From an uncultured Eubacteriales bacterium (GTDB lineage: Bacteria > Bacillota > Clostridia > Christensenellales > CAG-138), in the NCBI GenBank assembly GCA_900549955.1, contig URQH01000005.1, positions 1 to 64,000 of the forward strand: a DNA stretch of 64,000 nucleotides, in the 5' to 3' direction. Below are positions 18,396 through 26,356 of this stretch, piece after piece (within the stretch, counting starts at the first letter, position 1; every line of letters begins with the position of its first letter). A program made the translations under genes and the position numbers. The notes beneath the pieces were generated by a model that saw only the letters and a program-made list of their open reading frames with translations, had not been told where the DNA came from and searched no databases.

Positions 18396-20315
18396 TTACT
18401 GTTTGCGCCGGCCGCCGCGGCCCTTCGTGTGGCGCGGCTCGATCACTTCATAGGGCGCATCCTCAGAGTTTGCGTCCATCCTCTGCGGAAGCGTTTCGCC
18501 CTCGTCCGAATAGATAACGTTGGACGAGCTCGGCCCCAGGGCAATGGCATTGCTCACATACTTCTTAAGCGTAAAGTGGAAGCTCGTGCCCTCGCCCACC
18601 GTGCTCTCCACATAGATGCGCTCACCGAGTTTGTCGATGATCTGCTTGGCGATGGACAACCCCAGCCCGGTACCGCCCTCCTTGCGGGACTTGTCCACCT
18701 TGTAAAACCGCTCGAACAGGTGCGGCAGCTCCTCCGGCGCAATGCCGCAGCCCGTGTCGGACACCGACACGATGATGAGCTCGCCAGCCGTGGCCGAGAG
18801 CGTGATGGTGCCGTCCCGCGGCGTATACCGCATGGCGTTGTCGATCAGGATCACAAGGATCTGCTCGATGCGGTCGCGGTCGGTCATCGCATAGGGGAGG
18901 TTGTCTGCATCCAAAACCAGTCGAATGCCGCGCTGCTCCGCCTCGCGCAGATAGTTCTGATGGATTTCCGCAAGCAGTTCCCCAATGTCCACCGCAGAAA
19001 TTTCCATATATTCCGTGCCGGACTGCAACCGCGACAGCTGCAACAGGTCGGTGATCAGCCGGGAAAGCCTGAGCACTTCGTGGAGCATGATCTGATAATA
19101 GCGCTGGCGCGTCTCGTCGTCCTTTACCATGCCGTCTGCAAGCGGTTCGAGCAGGCCGCGCACCGCGGTCAGCGGCGTGCGCAGTTCGTGGCTGACGTTT
19201 GCCACGTAGTCGCGTCTCGTCTGCTCCAGACGTTCAAACTCCGTCACATCCTTGAACAGGCCCACCACGCCCGTACACTCCCCGTCCTCGCCGGTCACCG
19301 GCACGATGGAGATCCACAGCTTCCGGTCGCCCGGCATGTTGTAGTGCATCGTCTGCGCCTCGCCAGTTTCAAACACATCCCGGAATACGCGCCACACCGC
19401 CTCGTCCGGAACCAGATCCATGGGCGTATTCACGTCCACAGCGCCAAACATGTTCTTAAGCGCAGGATTATAGTGCGTCAGGCAGCCGAGCCGATCGATC
19501 GCGGCCACGCCGTCTGTAAAGCTGGACAGGATGTGGTTCAGCTGACGCTTTTCGCTTTGCAGCTGGTAAATGGTCTGCGACAGGTTTTCACACAGCGTGT
19601 TCAGCGCGCGCGCCAGGATGCCGGCTTCACCTGCCGCCGTTTCGTCCGCCCGGACGTCAAACCGGCCTTTCGACATGGCGATGGCGACGTTGGCCATCGC
19701 GCTGAGCGGGCGGGACACGCGGTTGGTGCTATAGGCCGCCAGGATCGTAATCAGCGGCAACACGAACAGGATCGTCAATCCCAGCACGTCGTTCAGCCGG
19801 GAATAGGCAGACTGGATCCGCTTGATCTGCTTGATGATAAAGATTCCGCCGGTCACCTGTCCGCTTGCGTCCCGGATCGGGACGCCGACACTGATGGCGG
19901 ATTCGCGGTTGAGCAACACCAGATTGTCGCTCTTGACGGTCTGCCCCTTCAGCACGTTTTGCTTTTCCGCGTCGAAATACGCGCCAAAGTCGGCCACCTC
20001 CACATCGCTGCCGATGTAGCTCGCCAAAAGCGTCTTGCCCAGCTCGTCTGCAATGAGCACGGCAGATTGGCTGGCAATGGTCTGCTTGTCGATCAAACGG
20101 CGAAAGCCGTCTTCGGTCAGGTTGCCATTTTTGTATTCTTCATAGATCTGCCGCGTGATCTCCGCCTCCGGCTCGAGGTTGTCCATCTCGATCGAAAGAT
20201 ACGTGTTGCGGCCAATATAAGCATATGCTGCAAGCAACACGACGTTCGCCAGCAGCAAAGCGATGACCAATATGACAAGTACGCGCCAGAAAAAGACGCT
20301 GCGAACCGGGTTCAT
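18396..20315 (-). CDS. PhoR/WalK-like sensor histidine kinase (second copy)
   Basis: The 639-residue product has TM1 (about 7-32), an extracytoplasmic domain (about 35-180), TM2 (about 183-205), HAMP, a PAS domain (about 265-360) and a kinase core with the phosphorylated histidine at about residue 376 in NVSHELRTPLTAVRGL. The N box LIDNAMRYTPRDG and GTGLGLSIAKQII are intact. A charged tail rich in Arg and Lys ends the protein. The ATG overlaps the stop of its regulator gene by 4 nt. It is likely involved in envelope or phosphate sensing, by family only. Confidence 0.94.
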   Translation of the reverse strand: MNPVRSVFFWRVLVILVIALLLANVVLLAAYAYIGRNTYLSIEMDNLEPEAEITRQIYEEYKNGNLTEDGFRRLIDKQTIASQSAVLIADELGKTLLASYIGSDVEVADFGAYFDAEKQNVLKGQTVKSDNLVLLNRESAISVGVPIRDASGQVTGGIFIIKQIKRIQSAYSRLNDVLGLTILFVLPLITILAAYSTNRVSRPLSAMANVAIAMSKGRFDVRADETAAGEAGILARALNTLCENLSQTIYQLQSEKRQLNHILSSFTDGVAAIDRLGCLTHYNPALKNMFGAVDVNTPMDLVPDEAVWRVFRDVFETGEAQTMHYNMPGDRKLWISIVPVTGEDGECTGVVGLFKDVTEFERLEQTRRDYVANVSHELRTPLTAVRGLLEPLADGMVKDDETRQRYYQIMLHEVLRLSRLITDLLQLSRLQSGTEYMEISAVDIGELLAEIHQNYLREAEQRGIRLVLDADNLPYAMTDRDRIEQILVILIDNAMRYTPRDGTITLSATAGELIIVSVSDTGCGIAPEELPHLFERFYKVDKSRKEGGTGLGLSIAKQIIDKLGERIYVESTVGEGTSFHFTLKKYVSNAIALGPSSSNVIYSDEGETLPQRMDANSEDAPYEVIEPRHTKGRGGRRKQ

Positions 20316-20992
20316 TCGACCTCGAATTTATACCCGACGCCGTAGATCGTCTTGATGCTCCAGCCGAGGCCGGTCGAGTCGAGTTTGGCGCGGATACGCT
20401 TGATGTGCGTGTCGACAGTGCGGGTTTCGCCGGCAAAGTCATAGCCCCAGACGCGGGAGAGCAGTTGCTCGCGCGTAAATACCTGGCCGGGATTGGAAGC
20501 CAGCATGTACAGGATTTCGATCTCTTTCGGCGTGCAGATCACGGGTTCGCCCCGCAGCGTGACGGTATAGCTCTTGAGATCGATCGTGAGGCCGTTGTAG
20601 GAAATGACGCTGTTATCGCTCTTTGGGTGCTCGCTCGTGCGACGCAACACCGCTTTGATGCGCGCAACCACCTCTCGCGGGCTGAACGGCTTGACGATAT
20701 AGTCGTCCGCCCCGAGCTCCAGCCCCACAATCCGGTCGATCTCCTCGCCCTTGGCCGTCAGCATCAGGATGGGCAGCTGGGAATTCTTGCGGATTTCGCG
20801 GCACACCTCGATGCCGGACATCTTTGGCATCATGATATCCAGCACGCACAGCACGACTTCCGGCGTGATCGCGGCAAGCGCCGCTTCTCCGTCGAATGCG
20901 TCTACCGGTTCAAATCCCTCCGCACGCAGATAGATCCCCAGTGCTTCATGGACGATCTGATCGTCGTCCGCAATTAAAATTTTTTGTGACAT
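20312..20992 (-). CDS. PhoB/OmpR-family response regulator (second copy)
   Basis: The 226-residue product has a receiver domain with phospho-acceptor D52 (VLDIMMPKMSG) and a winged-helix domain with VWGYDFAGETRTVDTHIKRI. It pairs with the overlapping downstream kinase gene. GGAG stands about 10 nt before ATG 20992. Confidence 0.95.
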   Translation of the reverse strand: MSQKILIADDDQIVHEALGIYLRAEGFEPVDAFDGEAALAAITPEVVLCVLDIMMPKMSGIEVCREIRKNSQLPILMLTAKGEEIDRIVGLELGADDYIVKPFSPREVVARIKAVLRRTSEHPKSDNSVISYNGLTIDLKSYTVTLRGEPVICTPKEIEILYMLASNPGQVFTREQLLSRVWGYDFAGETRTVDTHIKRIRAKLDSTGLGWSIKTIYGVGYKFEVE

Positions 20993-21032
20993 ACCGGACA
21001 GTCTCCTTCACATTTGCTGCATCAATGAGAAA

Positions 21033-21041
21033 AGTATAGCA
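21033..21041 (-). promoter_or_regulatory. extended -10 promoter of the second two-component operon
   Basis: The minus strand reads TGCTATACT, an extended -10, about 40 nt upstream of ATG 20992. No convincing -35 box is present at the correct distance. Confidence 0.45.
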
Positions 21042-21066
21042 CAAAGCGCGGCAAAATGCCCAACAA

Positions 21067-21675
21067 TTACTTGCGTTTCACCAAATGTTCACCAAGGGCA
21101 AGCACGTCCTGCTCCATGACCGGCACGAGCGCGCGATTGTAGATGCCGCTGGCCGGGTGATACAGCGGAAACAGGTCCACCGTTCTCTCCGGCAGGCAGA
21201 GCGGCAACGCGCGGCCATGCAACGAGCCGATGACCTGGCGCGGTTCCCCCGCCAGCTGCAACATGGCGCACAGCGGCACGTTTCCAAGCGTGACGACCAC
21301 TTGCGGCAGGACTGCGGCAAGTTCTTCCCGAAGCAGCGGCAGCGCGGCGGCCACTTCCTTTGGCCCCGGCGTCCGGTTGCGCGTGCTGCGCGCGGAGCGC
21401 ACTACGGGCCGGTATTTGACCACATTGGTGATGTAAACCGAGCTGCGGTCTATCCCGGCCTGCTCCAGGAGCGCGTCGAGCTGACGGCCGGCCTTGCCGA
21501 CAAACGGGCGTCCCAGCTTCGTTTCCTCCGCGCCCGGCGCCTCGCCAATGAACAGCGCAACCGGATGCGGATTGCCCTCGCCAAACACGGGAAAGCGGTA
21601 TTCCCCGGCCGGCCCCTCCGCCTCCGCCTGCAAGAGACGCGCGCGTTCCGCTTCATAACGCTCTGTCAACGTCAT
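21067..21675 (-). CDS. uracil-DNA glycosylase superfamily protein lacking Fe-S ligands
   Basis: The 202-residue product has the family 4/5 UDG fold. FGEGNPHPVALFIGEAPGAEE matches the active-site motif, VYITNVVKYRP is the second core strand and LYHPAS the third motif. The N-terminal CxxC cysteines and the cysteine in the KCRPP position (here KYRPV) are absent, so the 4Fe-4S cluster of normal type 4 enzymes cannot form. Another copy with all cysteines lies at 57446-58012. It follows the PBP gene by 4 nt. Whether it is an active glycosylase is not clear. Confidence 0.85.
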   Translation of the reverse strand: MTLTERYEAERARLLQAEAEGPAGEYRFPVFGEGNPHPVALFIGEAPGAEETKLGRPFVGKAGRQLDALLEQAGIDRSSVYITNVVKYRPVVRSARSTRNRTPGPKEVAAALPLLREELAAVLPQVVVTLGNVPLCAMLQLAGEPRQVIGSLHGRALPLCLPERTVDLFPLYHPASGIYNRALVPVMEQDVLALGEHLVKRK

Positions 21676-21679
21676 CGCT

Positions 21680-24412
21680 TCACCCGATGGGCGTCGGCGT
21701 TTCTACCACGCCGCCCTTGATCCTTTCAAAGTCGCTCGTCAGGGCGTTGACCAGCGGTTCAATCTGCGCATAGTCATAGCCGGTCAGAGCAGATTGCAGC
21801 CGCGAAATATCGTCCAACAGCGTCGTGCGCAGCGTCTCTTCCAGAGAAGTTGCAGATCCCAGGAACGACTGCACCTCCGCAATGAGCTGTTCTGCGCGCG
21901 CCTTGAGTTCAAATACCCCAAGGGAGCCTTCGGAGTGCAGGGTGCACGTCGGCAGCGACGCCAGATACTCGTCGATGGACAGCGTCGTGCGCACCCCCGT
22001 CGGCAGCCCCTTAAACAGGTACTCATCCTCAAACGCATAGAACTGTGAGTCCGGCCGCACCAGGATGCGGCTCTCGGTCTGCGTTTGCTCTGCCGGGCAG
22101 AACTGCGTGGCCAACGCGCCAGATTCCGAACAGATGGACACGCTCACGTGCATATCGCAGTACTGGGTCGGCCGCGACGAGGACACGAACCAGTCGGTCA
22201 CGGGCTTGTGATCCTCGTCCTCGCGGCAGGCGTCCGTCGCCAGCAGGCCGGACACGGAGCAGACCGTACACTTGACCAGGCCTAGGGAGGTCGGATCCGC
22301 GTCGATGATGCTCTTGTTCTCGAGTGACTCGTGAATCGGCTCCATAAACGCCTGCCAGAGCGGCGCGGCATATGCGCCGCCATCGGCGCCGCCCTTGAGC
22401 TTATTGGCCGGATAGTCGTGGCCAATCCAGACGGTGGCGGCATAATATGGCGTCATGCCGGCAAAGTACACGCTGGCATAGTCCGAGTTGGTACCCGTCT
22501 TGCCCGCCACGGTCATCCCGTCGATCGCGGCCTTGGTACCGGTGCCGGACTTGACGGCGTCGGTCATCATGTCGACCAGCAAATACGCCGTATACTCCTG
22601 GAACACGCGGTGCGTGTCGCGCACGGCGTCCGCGTCGAGTATGACGTTTCCATCGGAGTCGAGCACCTTGGTAAACGAAAGCGGTTCGCGGTACACGCCG
22701 CCGGAGGCGATCGCACCATAGGCAGCCGCCATCTGAATGGGGGTCAACCCCGACGTGCCCAGCGCCAGGCCGGACCCATCACGGTTGATCTGATCCTCGT
22801 CCGCCCCGAGCTGGAGCAGGTAGTCGGCCGCCACGTCGATGCCCACGTGCTGCATCAGCACGCGCGCCGCCACGACGTTCAGCGAGGACATGAGGCCGCG
22901 GCGCAGCGTCACAGGCCCGTAACGGCTCGTCAGCCCGCCCGAAGGATATCCCTTCTGCGTGTTCCAGCCCTCGATTGCGCCATCCATATTGGCGATGATC
23001 GACGCCGGAGAAAGCCCCAGGTCCAACGCCGGTCCATAGACCGCCAGCGGCTTGATGGCCGAACCCACTTCCGTATAGCTCTGATAAGCCCGATTCAGGC
23101 CGCGGCGGATGGTCGGCTCGTCGCGCCCGCCGACCACGGCGCGCAGCTCACCCGTATGATAGTCAATCACGACTGCGGACGACTGCGGCTGTTTGGTCGT
23201 GATCACCGCGCCGTCGGACAGCGTCTCCTGCGTGACCGCCTTGCTGCTGTCCGCCAGCGTCGGATAGTTCTCCCACGTGGAGAGCGTCTCCTGCACGGTG
23301 TTCTGGATGTCCGGATCCACCGTGGTGTAGATGTGATACCCGCCGGTGCGCAGTTCGTTTTCGATGGTATCCCGGTTCTCCTGCGTATCGGGCAGCTCGC
23401 GCTGCGCAAGCAAATGGGTCACCACGTCATAGATGGCATACTCGACAAAGTACGCCATGTCGTACATCTGTTTCTGCTCGCTCTCCTCCAGGATGTACAC
23501 ATCCTCCTGCAGCGCGGCCTCATACTGCTCGCCGTTGATATACCCTGCCTGGTACATACGCGAGAGCACCTGGTCCGTCCGGTTGTCGGTGATCTCCATC
23601 ATGTCGCGTACATACATGTTGCGGCGCGGGTTGTAGTTGTATGGGCTTTGCGTCAGGCCGGCCAGCATCGCGCATTCGCGGATGGTCAGCTCTGAAAGTT
23701 CCTTGCCGAAATAGTCCATGGCCGCGGTCTTGACGCCATAGTTGGACTCTCCAAGGTAGATGTCGTTGAGATAGGCCTCCAGAATGTCGTCCTTGCTGAT
23801 CATCTTCTCGAGTTGCAGCGCCAGATAGGCCTCCTGGATCTTGCGCTTGTAGTTGCGCTGCGTGCCGAGGATCTTGTTCTTAATCAGCTGCTGTGTGATA
23901 GTGCTACCGCCAGATGAATTGCTGTTGCCCAGCACCTCAAGCGCCGCGGAGAACAGGCGCTTGAAATCGACGCCCGAGTGCTTGTAGAAGCGGACGTCCT
24001 CCACCGCGATAAACGCGTTCTTGAGCATGTCAGGCATGTCTTCGATGTCCGTCCAGTCGCGGTATTCGACGTCTGCAATGGAGGTGATGAGCTTCCCGTT
24101 CTTGTCATATAAAAACGAGGTCCGATCCGAAATGGTCAGCTGTGCCACATCCATCTCCGGCGTGGTTTCGATATACGCTTTCCCGATGCCCACCAGAATG
24201 CCAAGGCCTGCAAAGCACACCACGATAAACGCGAACACCAGTAATTTGAGCGTCGTAAACAAGACCGCCAGCGCAAAGGGACGCTGCGGCCGCTGTTTCA
24301 AAAAGAGCGGCTGTTTGCCGGTCAGTTTCGGGACCTCCTCCGTTTGGGCCGGCGCGTCCGTCCGCACCAGCTTATCTTTTAATCCGGAGAAGAAGCCACG
24401 GATATCTGCCAT
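21680..24412 (-). CDS. class A penicillin-binding protein (transglycosylase and transpeptidase)
   Basis: The 910-residue product polymerises and cross-links peptidoglycan outside the membrane. A short cytoplasmic N-terminus is followed by the membrane anchor (about 50-77), the GT51 domain with catalytic E138 in FIAVEDVRFYKHSGVDF, and a transpeptidase domain with SAIK (about 449-452), SLN (about 510) and KTG (about 636). After it comes a roughly 230-residue extension with several cysteines (CTVCSVSGLLATDAC). PBP1A/PonA-like by architecture. GGAGG stands 11 nt before the ATG. Confidence 0.95.
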   Translation of the reverse strand: MADIRGFFSGLKDKLVRTDAPAQTEEVPKLTGKQPLFLKQRPQRPFALAVLFTTLKLLVFAFIVVCFAGLGILVGIGKAYIETTPEMDVAQLTISDRTSFLYDKNGKLITSIADVEYRDWTDIEDMPDMLKNAFIAVEDVRFYKHSGVDFKRLFSAALEVLGNSNSSGGSTITQQLIKNKILGTQRNYKRKIQEAYLALQLEKMISKDDILEAYLNDIYLGESNYGVKTAAMDYFGKELSELTIRECAMLAGLTQSPYNYNPRRNMYVRDMMEITDNRTDQVLSRMYQAGYINGEQYEAALQEDVYILEESEQKQMYDMAYFVEYAIYDVVTHLLAQRELPDTQENRDTIENELRTGGYHIYTTVDPDIQNTVQETLSTWENYPTLADSSKAVTQETLSDGAVITTKQPQSSAVVIDYHTGELRAVVGGRDEPTIRRGLNRAYQSYTEVGSAIKPLAVYGPALDLGLSPASIIANMDGAIEGWNTQKGYPSGGLTSRYGPVTLRRGLMSSLNVVAARVLMQHVGIDVAADYLLQLGADEDQINRDGSGLALGTSGLTPIQMAAAYGAIASGGVYREPLSFTKVLDSDGNVILDADAVRDTHRVFQEYTAYLLVDMMTDAVKSGTGTKAAIDGMTVAGKTGTNSDYASVYFAGMTPYYAATVWIGHDYPANKLKGGADGGAYAAPLWQAFMEPIHESLENKSIIDADPTSLGLVKCTVCSVSGLLATDACREDEDHKPVTDWFVSSSRPTQYCDMHVSVSICSESGALATQFCPAEQTQTESRILVRPDSQFYAFEDEYLFKGLPTGVRTTLSIDEYLASLPTCTLHSEGSLGVFELKARAEQLIAEVQSFLGSATSLEETLRTTLLDDISRLQSALTGYDYAQIEPLVNALTSDFERIKGGVVETPTPIG

Positions 24413-24443
24413 TGGTACAGTACCCTCCTTTTACACCTGGGTA

Positions 24444-24452
24444 GTATACCAT
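24444..24452 (-). promoter_or_regulatory. extended -10 promoter of the PBP gene
   Basis: The minus strand reads TGGTATACT, about 30 nt before ATG 24412. The -35 region is weak. Confidence 0.45.
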
Positions 24453-24546
24453 ACTCGGGAGGGGTTGTGTGGGATTCCCAAAAAAATTCATACATTTGTA
24501 CCAACCGTGCCCAGTTCCCTCTTGCAAAATCTCCTCGAAAAACATC

Positions 24547-24575
24547 TTTACAAAATGGAAAAGATGCTCTATAAT
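24547..24575 (+). promoter_or_regulatory. tRNA-Ala promoter
   Basis: TTTACA (24547-24552) and TATAAT (24570-24575) are separated by exactly 17 nt; the tRNA begins 13 nt after the -10 box. Confidence 0.85.
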
Positions 24576-24588
24576 AGCTACTGCGCCT

Positions 24589-24665
24589 GGGGCATTAGCT
24601 CAGTTGGCTAGAGTGCCACACTGGCAGTGTGGAAGTCATCGGTTCGAATCCGATATGCTCCACCA
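24589..24665 (+). tRNA. tRNA-Ala (anticodon GGC)
   Basis: A 77-nt cloverleaf with acceptor GGGGCAT/ATGCTCC, anticodon stem CCACA/TGTGG, loop CTGGCAG (anticodon GGC), T arm ATCGG-TTCGAAT-CCGAT, discriminator A and encoded CCA. The acceptor contains the G3-U70 wobble pair that is the main alanine identity element. Confidence 0.96.
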
Positions 24666-24669
24666 AGCA

Positions 24670-24701
24670 GGGACAAAGCAAACCGCTTTGTCCCTTTTTT
24701 T
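24670..24701 (+). terminator. terminator of the tRNA-Ala gene
   Basis: A perfect 10-bp stem GGGACAAAGC/GCTTTGTCCC with a 5-nt loop is followed by seven T. Confidence 0.92.
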
Positions 24702-24820
24702 GCAGGCAAGCGCGCGGCCGTCTCATCGGCGCCCCCTCCCTGTCCAAACGCCCGAATGGACCCGCCATATGCCCCGCGCGCCGCCCGGCAGTATCACAGC
24801 GCGGCAGCCCTTTTTCGCAT

Positions 24821-24864
24821 GGCCGGGGCGGCAACAGCCGCCCCGGCCTGAAGCTCGCTTCAGG
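24821..24864. terminator. two strong hairpins at the 3' end of the membrane-protein gene
   Basis: A 12-bp perfect stem GGCCGGGGCGGC/GCCGCCCCGGCC with a 4-nt loop (24821-24848) is followed by CCTGAAGC/GCTTCAGG (24847-24864), which reaches the stop codon at 24860. Neither has a U tail on the minus strand, so termination there is uncertain. They may protect the 3' end of the transcript. Confidence 0.5.
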
Positions 24865-25561
24865 TCCCGTCTTTTTGGCCGCCCTCCGGCGGCAACGTCA
24901 CCTTGACCAGAATCTTCCACGGTTTGCCGTGCGTTTTTCCATCGAAATACCCCTGCGTCCACGCAGAACACAGCATCAACAGCAAGAGTACCGACAGTCC
25001 AATGACATTGGAGAACAGCAGCACGAACTTCATGTAAAATTCACGCTCTTCCATGATATAGACGGTTTGCCACGTGCCGTCTGGCAGCTGACGCTCGATG
25101 CGGTAGCGAAGCGACCAGTTTTTCATCCGGTAGACATCCCCGCTCTCTGTCGTATACAGCCAGCTTCCGACTTCCATGGGAGATTCGAACATAACCGGTT
25201 CGACCGACCCATCCAAAAGATTCAACTGGTACCCGTCGAGGCCATAGGAACGGCCGATCAGGATTACATTCCCCTCGACAGTCATGCCATAGGAGCCTCT
25301 ATAATGGGGGATACGAAGCTCTCTGGTTGTCCCATCCGGATAGACGCAGAGGATCTCCCCGTCCTTCCCGATATACACCGTCCCCGCGTCATCCGCTGCG
25401 AAACCGCTTGGATACAGGCAAATCTCGCCATTAAACTCTTGAAAGCTGGGATATAGCGACATCGCCACCATCACACAAAATACGATCATCCATTCCGCCT
25501 TAAGGCGAATCTTGATTTTAGGATGCAGAAACTTATTGAATTTATCGCTCGATTGCTTCAT
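24860..25561 (-). CDS. unrecognised membrane protein with extracytoplasmic domain
   Basis: The 233-residue product has a membrane segment near the N-terminus (about 24-43, WMIVFCVMVAMSLYP), an extracytoplasmic part of about 130 residues, and a second membrane segment near the C-terminus (about 178-205). The middle contains short repeats such as DDAGTVYIGKDGEILCVYPDG that resemble beta-propeller blades. I do not recognise a family. ATG 25561 is chosen because GGAG lies 7 nt upstream. It is isolated between a tRNA-Ala gene and a recombinase stub, suggesting acquired DNA. Confidence 0.7.
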   Translation of the reverse strand: MKQSSDKFNKFLHPKIKIRLKAEWMIVFCVMVAMSLYPSFQEFNGEICLYPSGFAADDAGTVYIGKDGEILCVYPDGTTRELRIPHYRGSYGMTVEGNVILIGRSYGLDGYQLNLLDGSVEPVMFESPMEVGSWLYTTESGDVYRMKNWSLRYRIERQLPDGTWQTVYIMEEREFYMKFVLLFSNVIGLSVLLLLMLCSAWTQGYFDGKTHGKPWKILVKVTLPPEGGQKDGT

Positions 25562-25780
25562 GTCAGCTCTCCATCCTCTCATCAAAGTACGATTGGCCAT
25601 TCTTGAAATGCAGCAAATGAGACGGTAACCGCCGTGAAACACGGCAAGCAAGGCTAACCAAAACTGGAAATCTGACGGCTCAAACGCGGCAACCATTTCA
25701 TGCGTCAGGCGTTGTTGCACCGCATTTCCACATCTATATTATACTAATTACTAATTGTACGAAAAAATTCCTGCCTTCGC

Positions 25781-25960
25781 ATGCTTCAAGGCTTTGTTTC
25801 AATCGTCGATGAAATGCCTGGCGCTTTGAAAAAAATGGTGGTCGGTCACGGTAAATCTATGGACATCACCGGAATTTATAGTCACGACAAGCAAGGCGAT
25901 ATGAAACGTGCGGCGCAATACATCGGCCACGCATTTAAACAAATGATATCCGAAAAATAA
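25781..25960 (+). pseudogene. C-terminal stub of a tyrosine recombinase (phage-type integrase)
   Basis: The frame is open from 25748; the part from the ATG at 25781 encodes 59 residues. MVVGHGKSMDITGIYSHDK matches the end of tyrosine recombinases, with the conserved GH and the Y nucleophile followed by SH. The rest of the catalytic domain and the N-terminus are absent: an in-frame stop lies at 25745-25747. The DNA is visibly richer in A and T than the neighbourhood. It ends 62 nt from the 3' end of tRNA-Ser(GCU), a typical integration target, so I read it as the remnant of a lost element. Confidence 0.8.
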
Positions 25961-25985
25961 AAAGTGGGTACCTGAGAAAAAGAAA

Positions 25986-26018
25986 CAACCCGAAATCATT
26001 AGAGATCTCGGGTTTTTC
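25986..26018. terminator. hairpin with T tracts on both sides
   Basis: AACCCGA/TCGGGTT forms a 7-bp stem around a 14-nt loop. T-rich tails follow on both strands, so it could end the tRNA-Ser transcript (minus) and any transcript of the recombinase stub (plus). Confidence 0.6.
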
Positions 26019-26021
26019 CAT

Positions 26022-26114
26022 TGGCGGAGAAGGAGGGATTCGAACCCTCGCGCCAGTCACCCCAGCCTACTCCCTTAGCAGGGGAGCCCCTTACAGCCAC
26101 TTGGGTACTTCTCC
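26022..26114 (-). tRNA. tRNA-Ser (anticodon GCU)
   Basis: A 93-nt class II tRNA with acceptor GGAGAAG/CTTCTCC, anticodon loop CTGCTAA (anticodon GCT), a long variable arm (around TAGGCTGGGGTGACTGGC), T arm GAGGG-TTCGAAT-CCCTC, discriminator G and encoded CCA. Confidence 0.96.
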
Positions 26115-26135
26115 GCAAATACGCTCGTTTGATGC

Positions 26136-26224
26136 TGGCGGAGAGAGTGGGATTCGAACCCACGGTGCCTCTCAGCATCACCGGTTTTCAAGACCGGCTC
26201 CTTAAACCACTCGGACATCTCTCC
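26136..26224 (-). tRNA. tRNA-Ser (anticodon UGA)
   Basis: An 89-nt class II tRNA with acceptor GGAGAGA/TCTCTCC, anticodon loop CTTGAAA (anticodon TGA), long variable arm, T loop TTCGAAT, discriminator G and encoded CCA. It lies 21 nt upstream of tRNA-Ser(GCU) and shares its promoter. Confidence 0.96.
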
Positions 26225-26241
26225 TTGAACGCACCTATAGC

Positions 26242-26270
26242 AGTATAGCAAAAACAGATGCCACTGTCAA
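26242..26270 (-). promoter_or_regulatory. promoter of the two tRNA-Ser genes
   Basis: TTGACA (26265-26270) and TATACT (26242-26247) are separated by 17 nt on the minus strand, 17 nt before the tRNA-Ser(UGA) 5' end. Confidence 0.88.
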
Positions 26271-26307
26271 CCAGTTTGCGGAGGTCGTGCCCCGTTCAAA
26301 CATCTCG

Positions 26308-26343
26308 AAAAACGGCGTCCGCCAGGCGTTGCCGGGCGGACGC
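26308..26343 (-). terminator. terminator of the ABC/secreted-protein operon
   Basis: A 9-bp stem GCGTCCGCC/GGCGGACGC (26315-26343) is followed on the minus strand by CGTTTTT, 13 nt after the stop of the 545-residue protein gene. Confidence 0.8.
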
Positions 26344-26356
26344 AACACGCGACGGC

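Noticed and set aside
25799..25999. 66-codon minus-strand frame rich in Phe and His
   Set aside because: It is antisense to the recombinase stub, whose plus-strand reading matches a known protein end.
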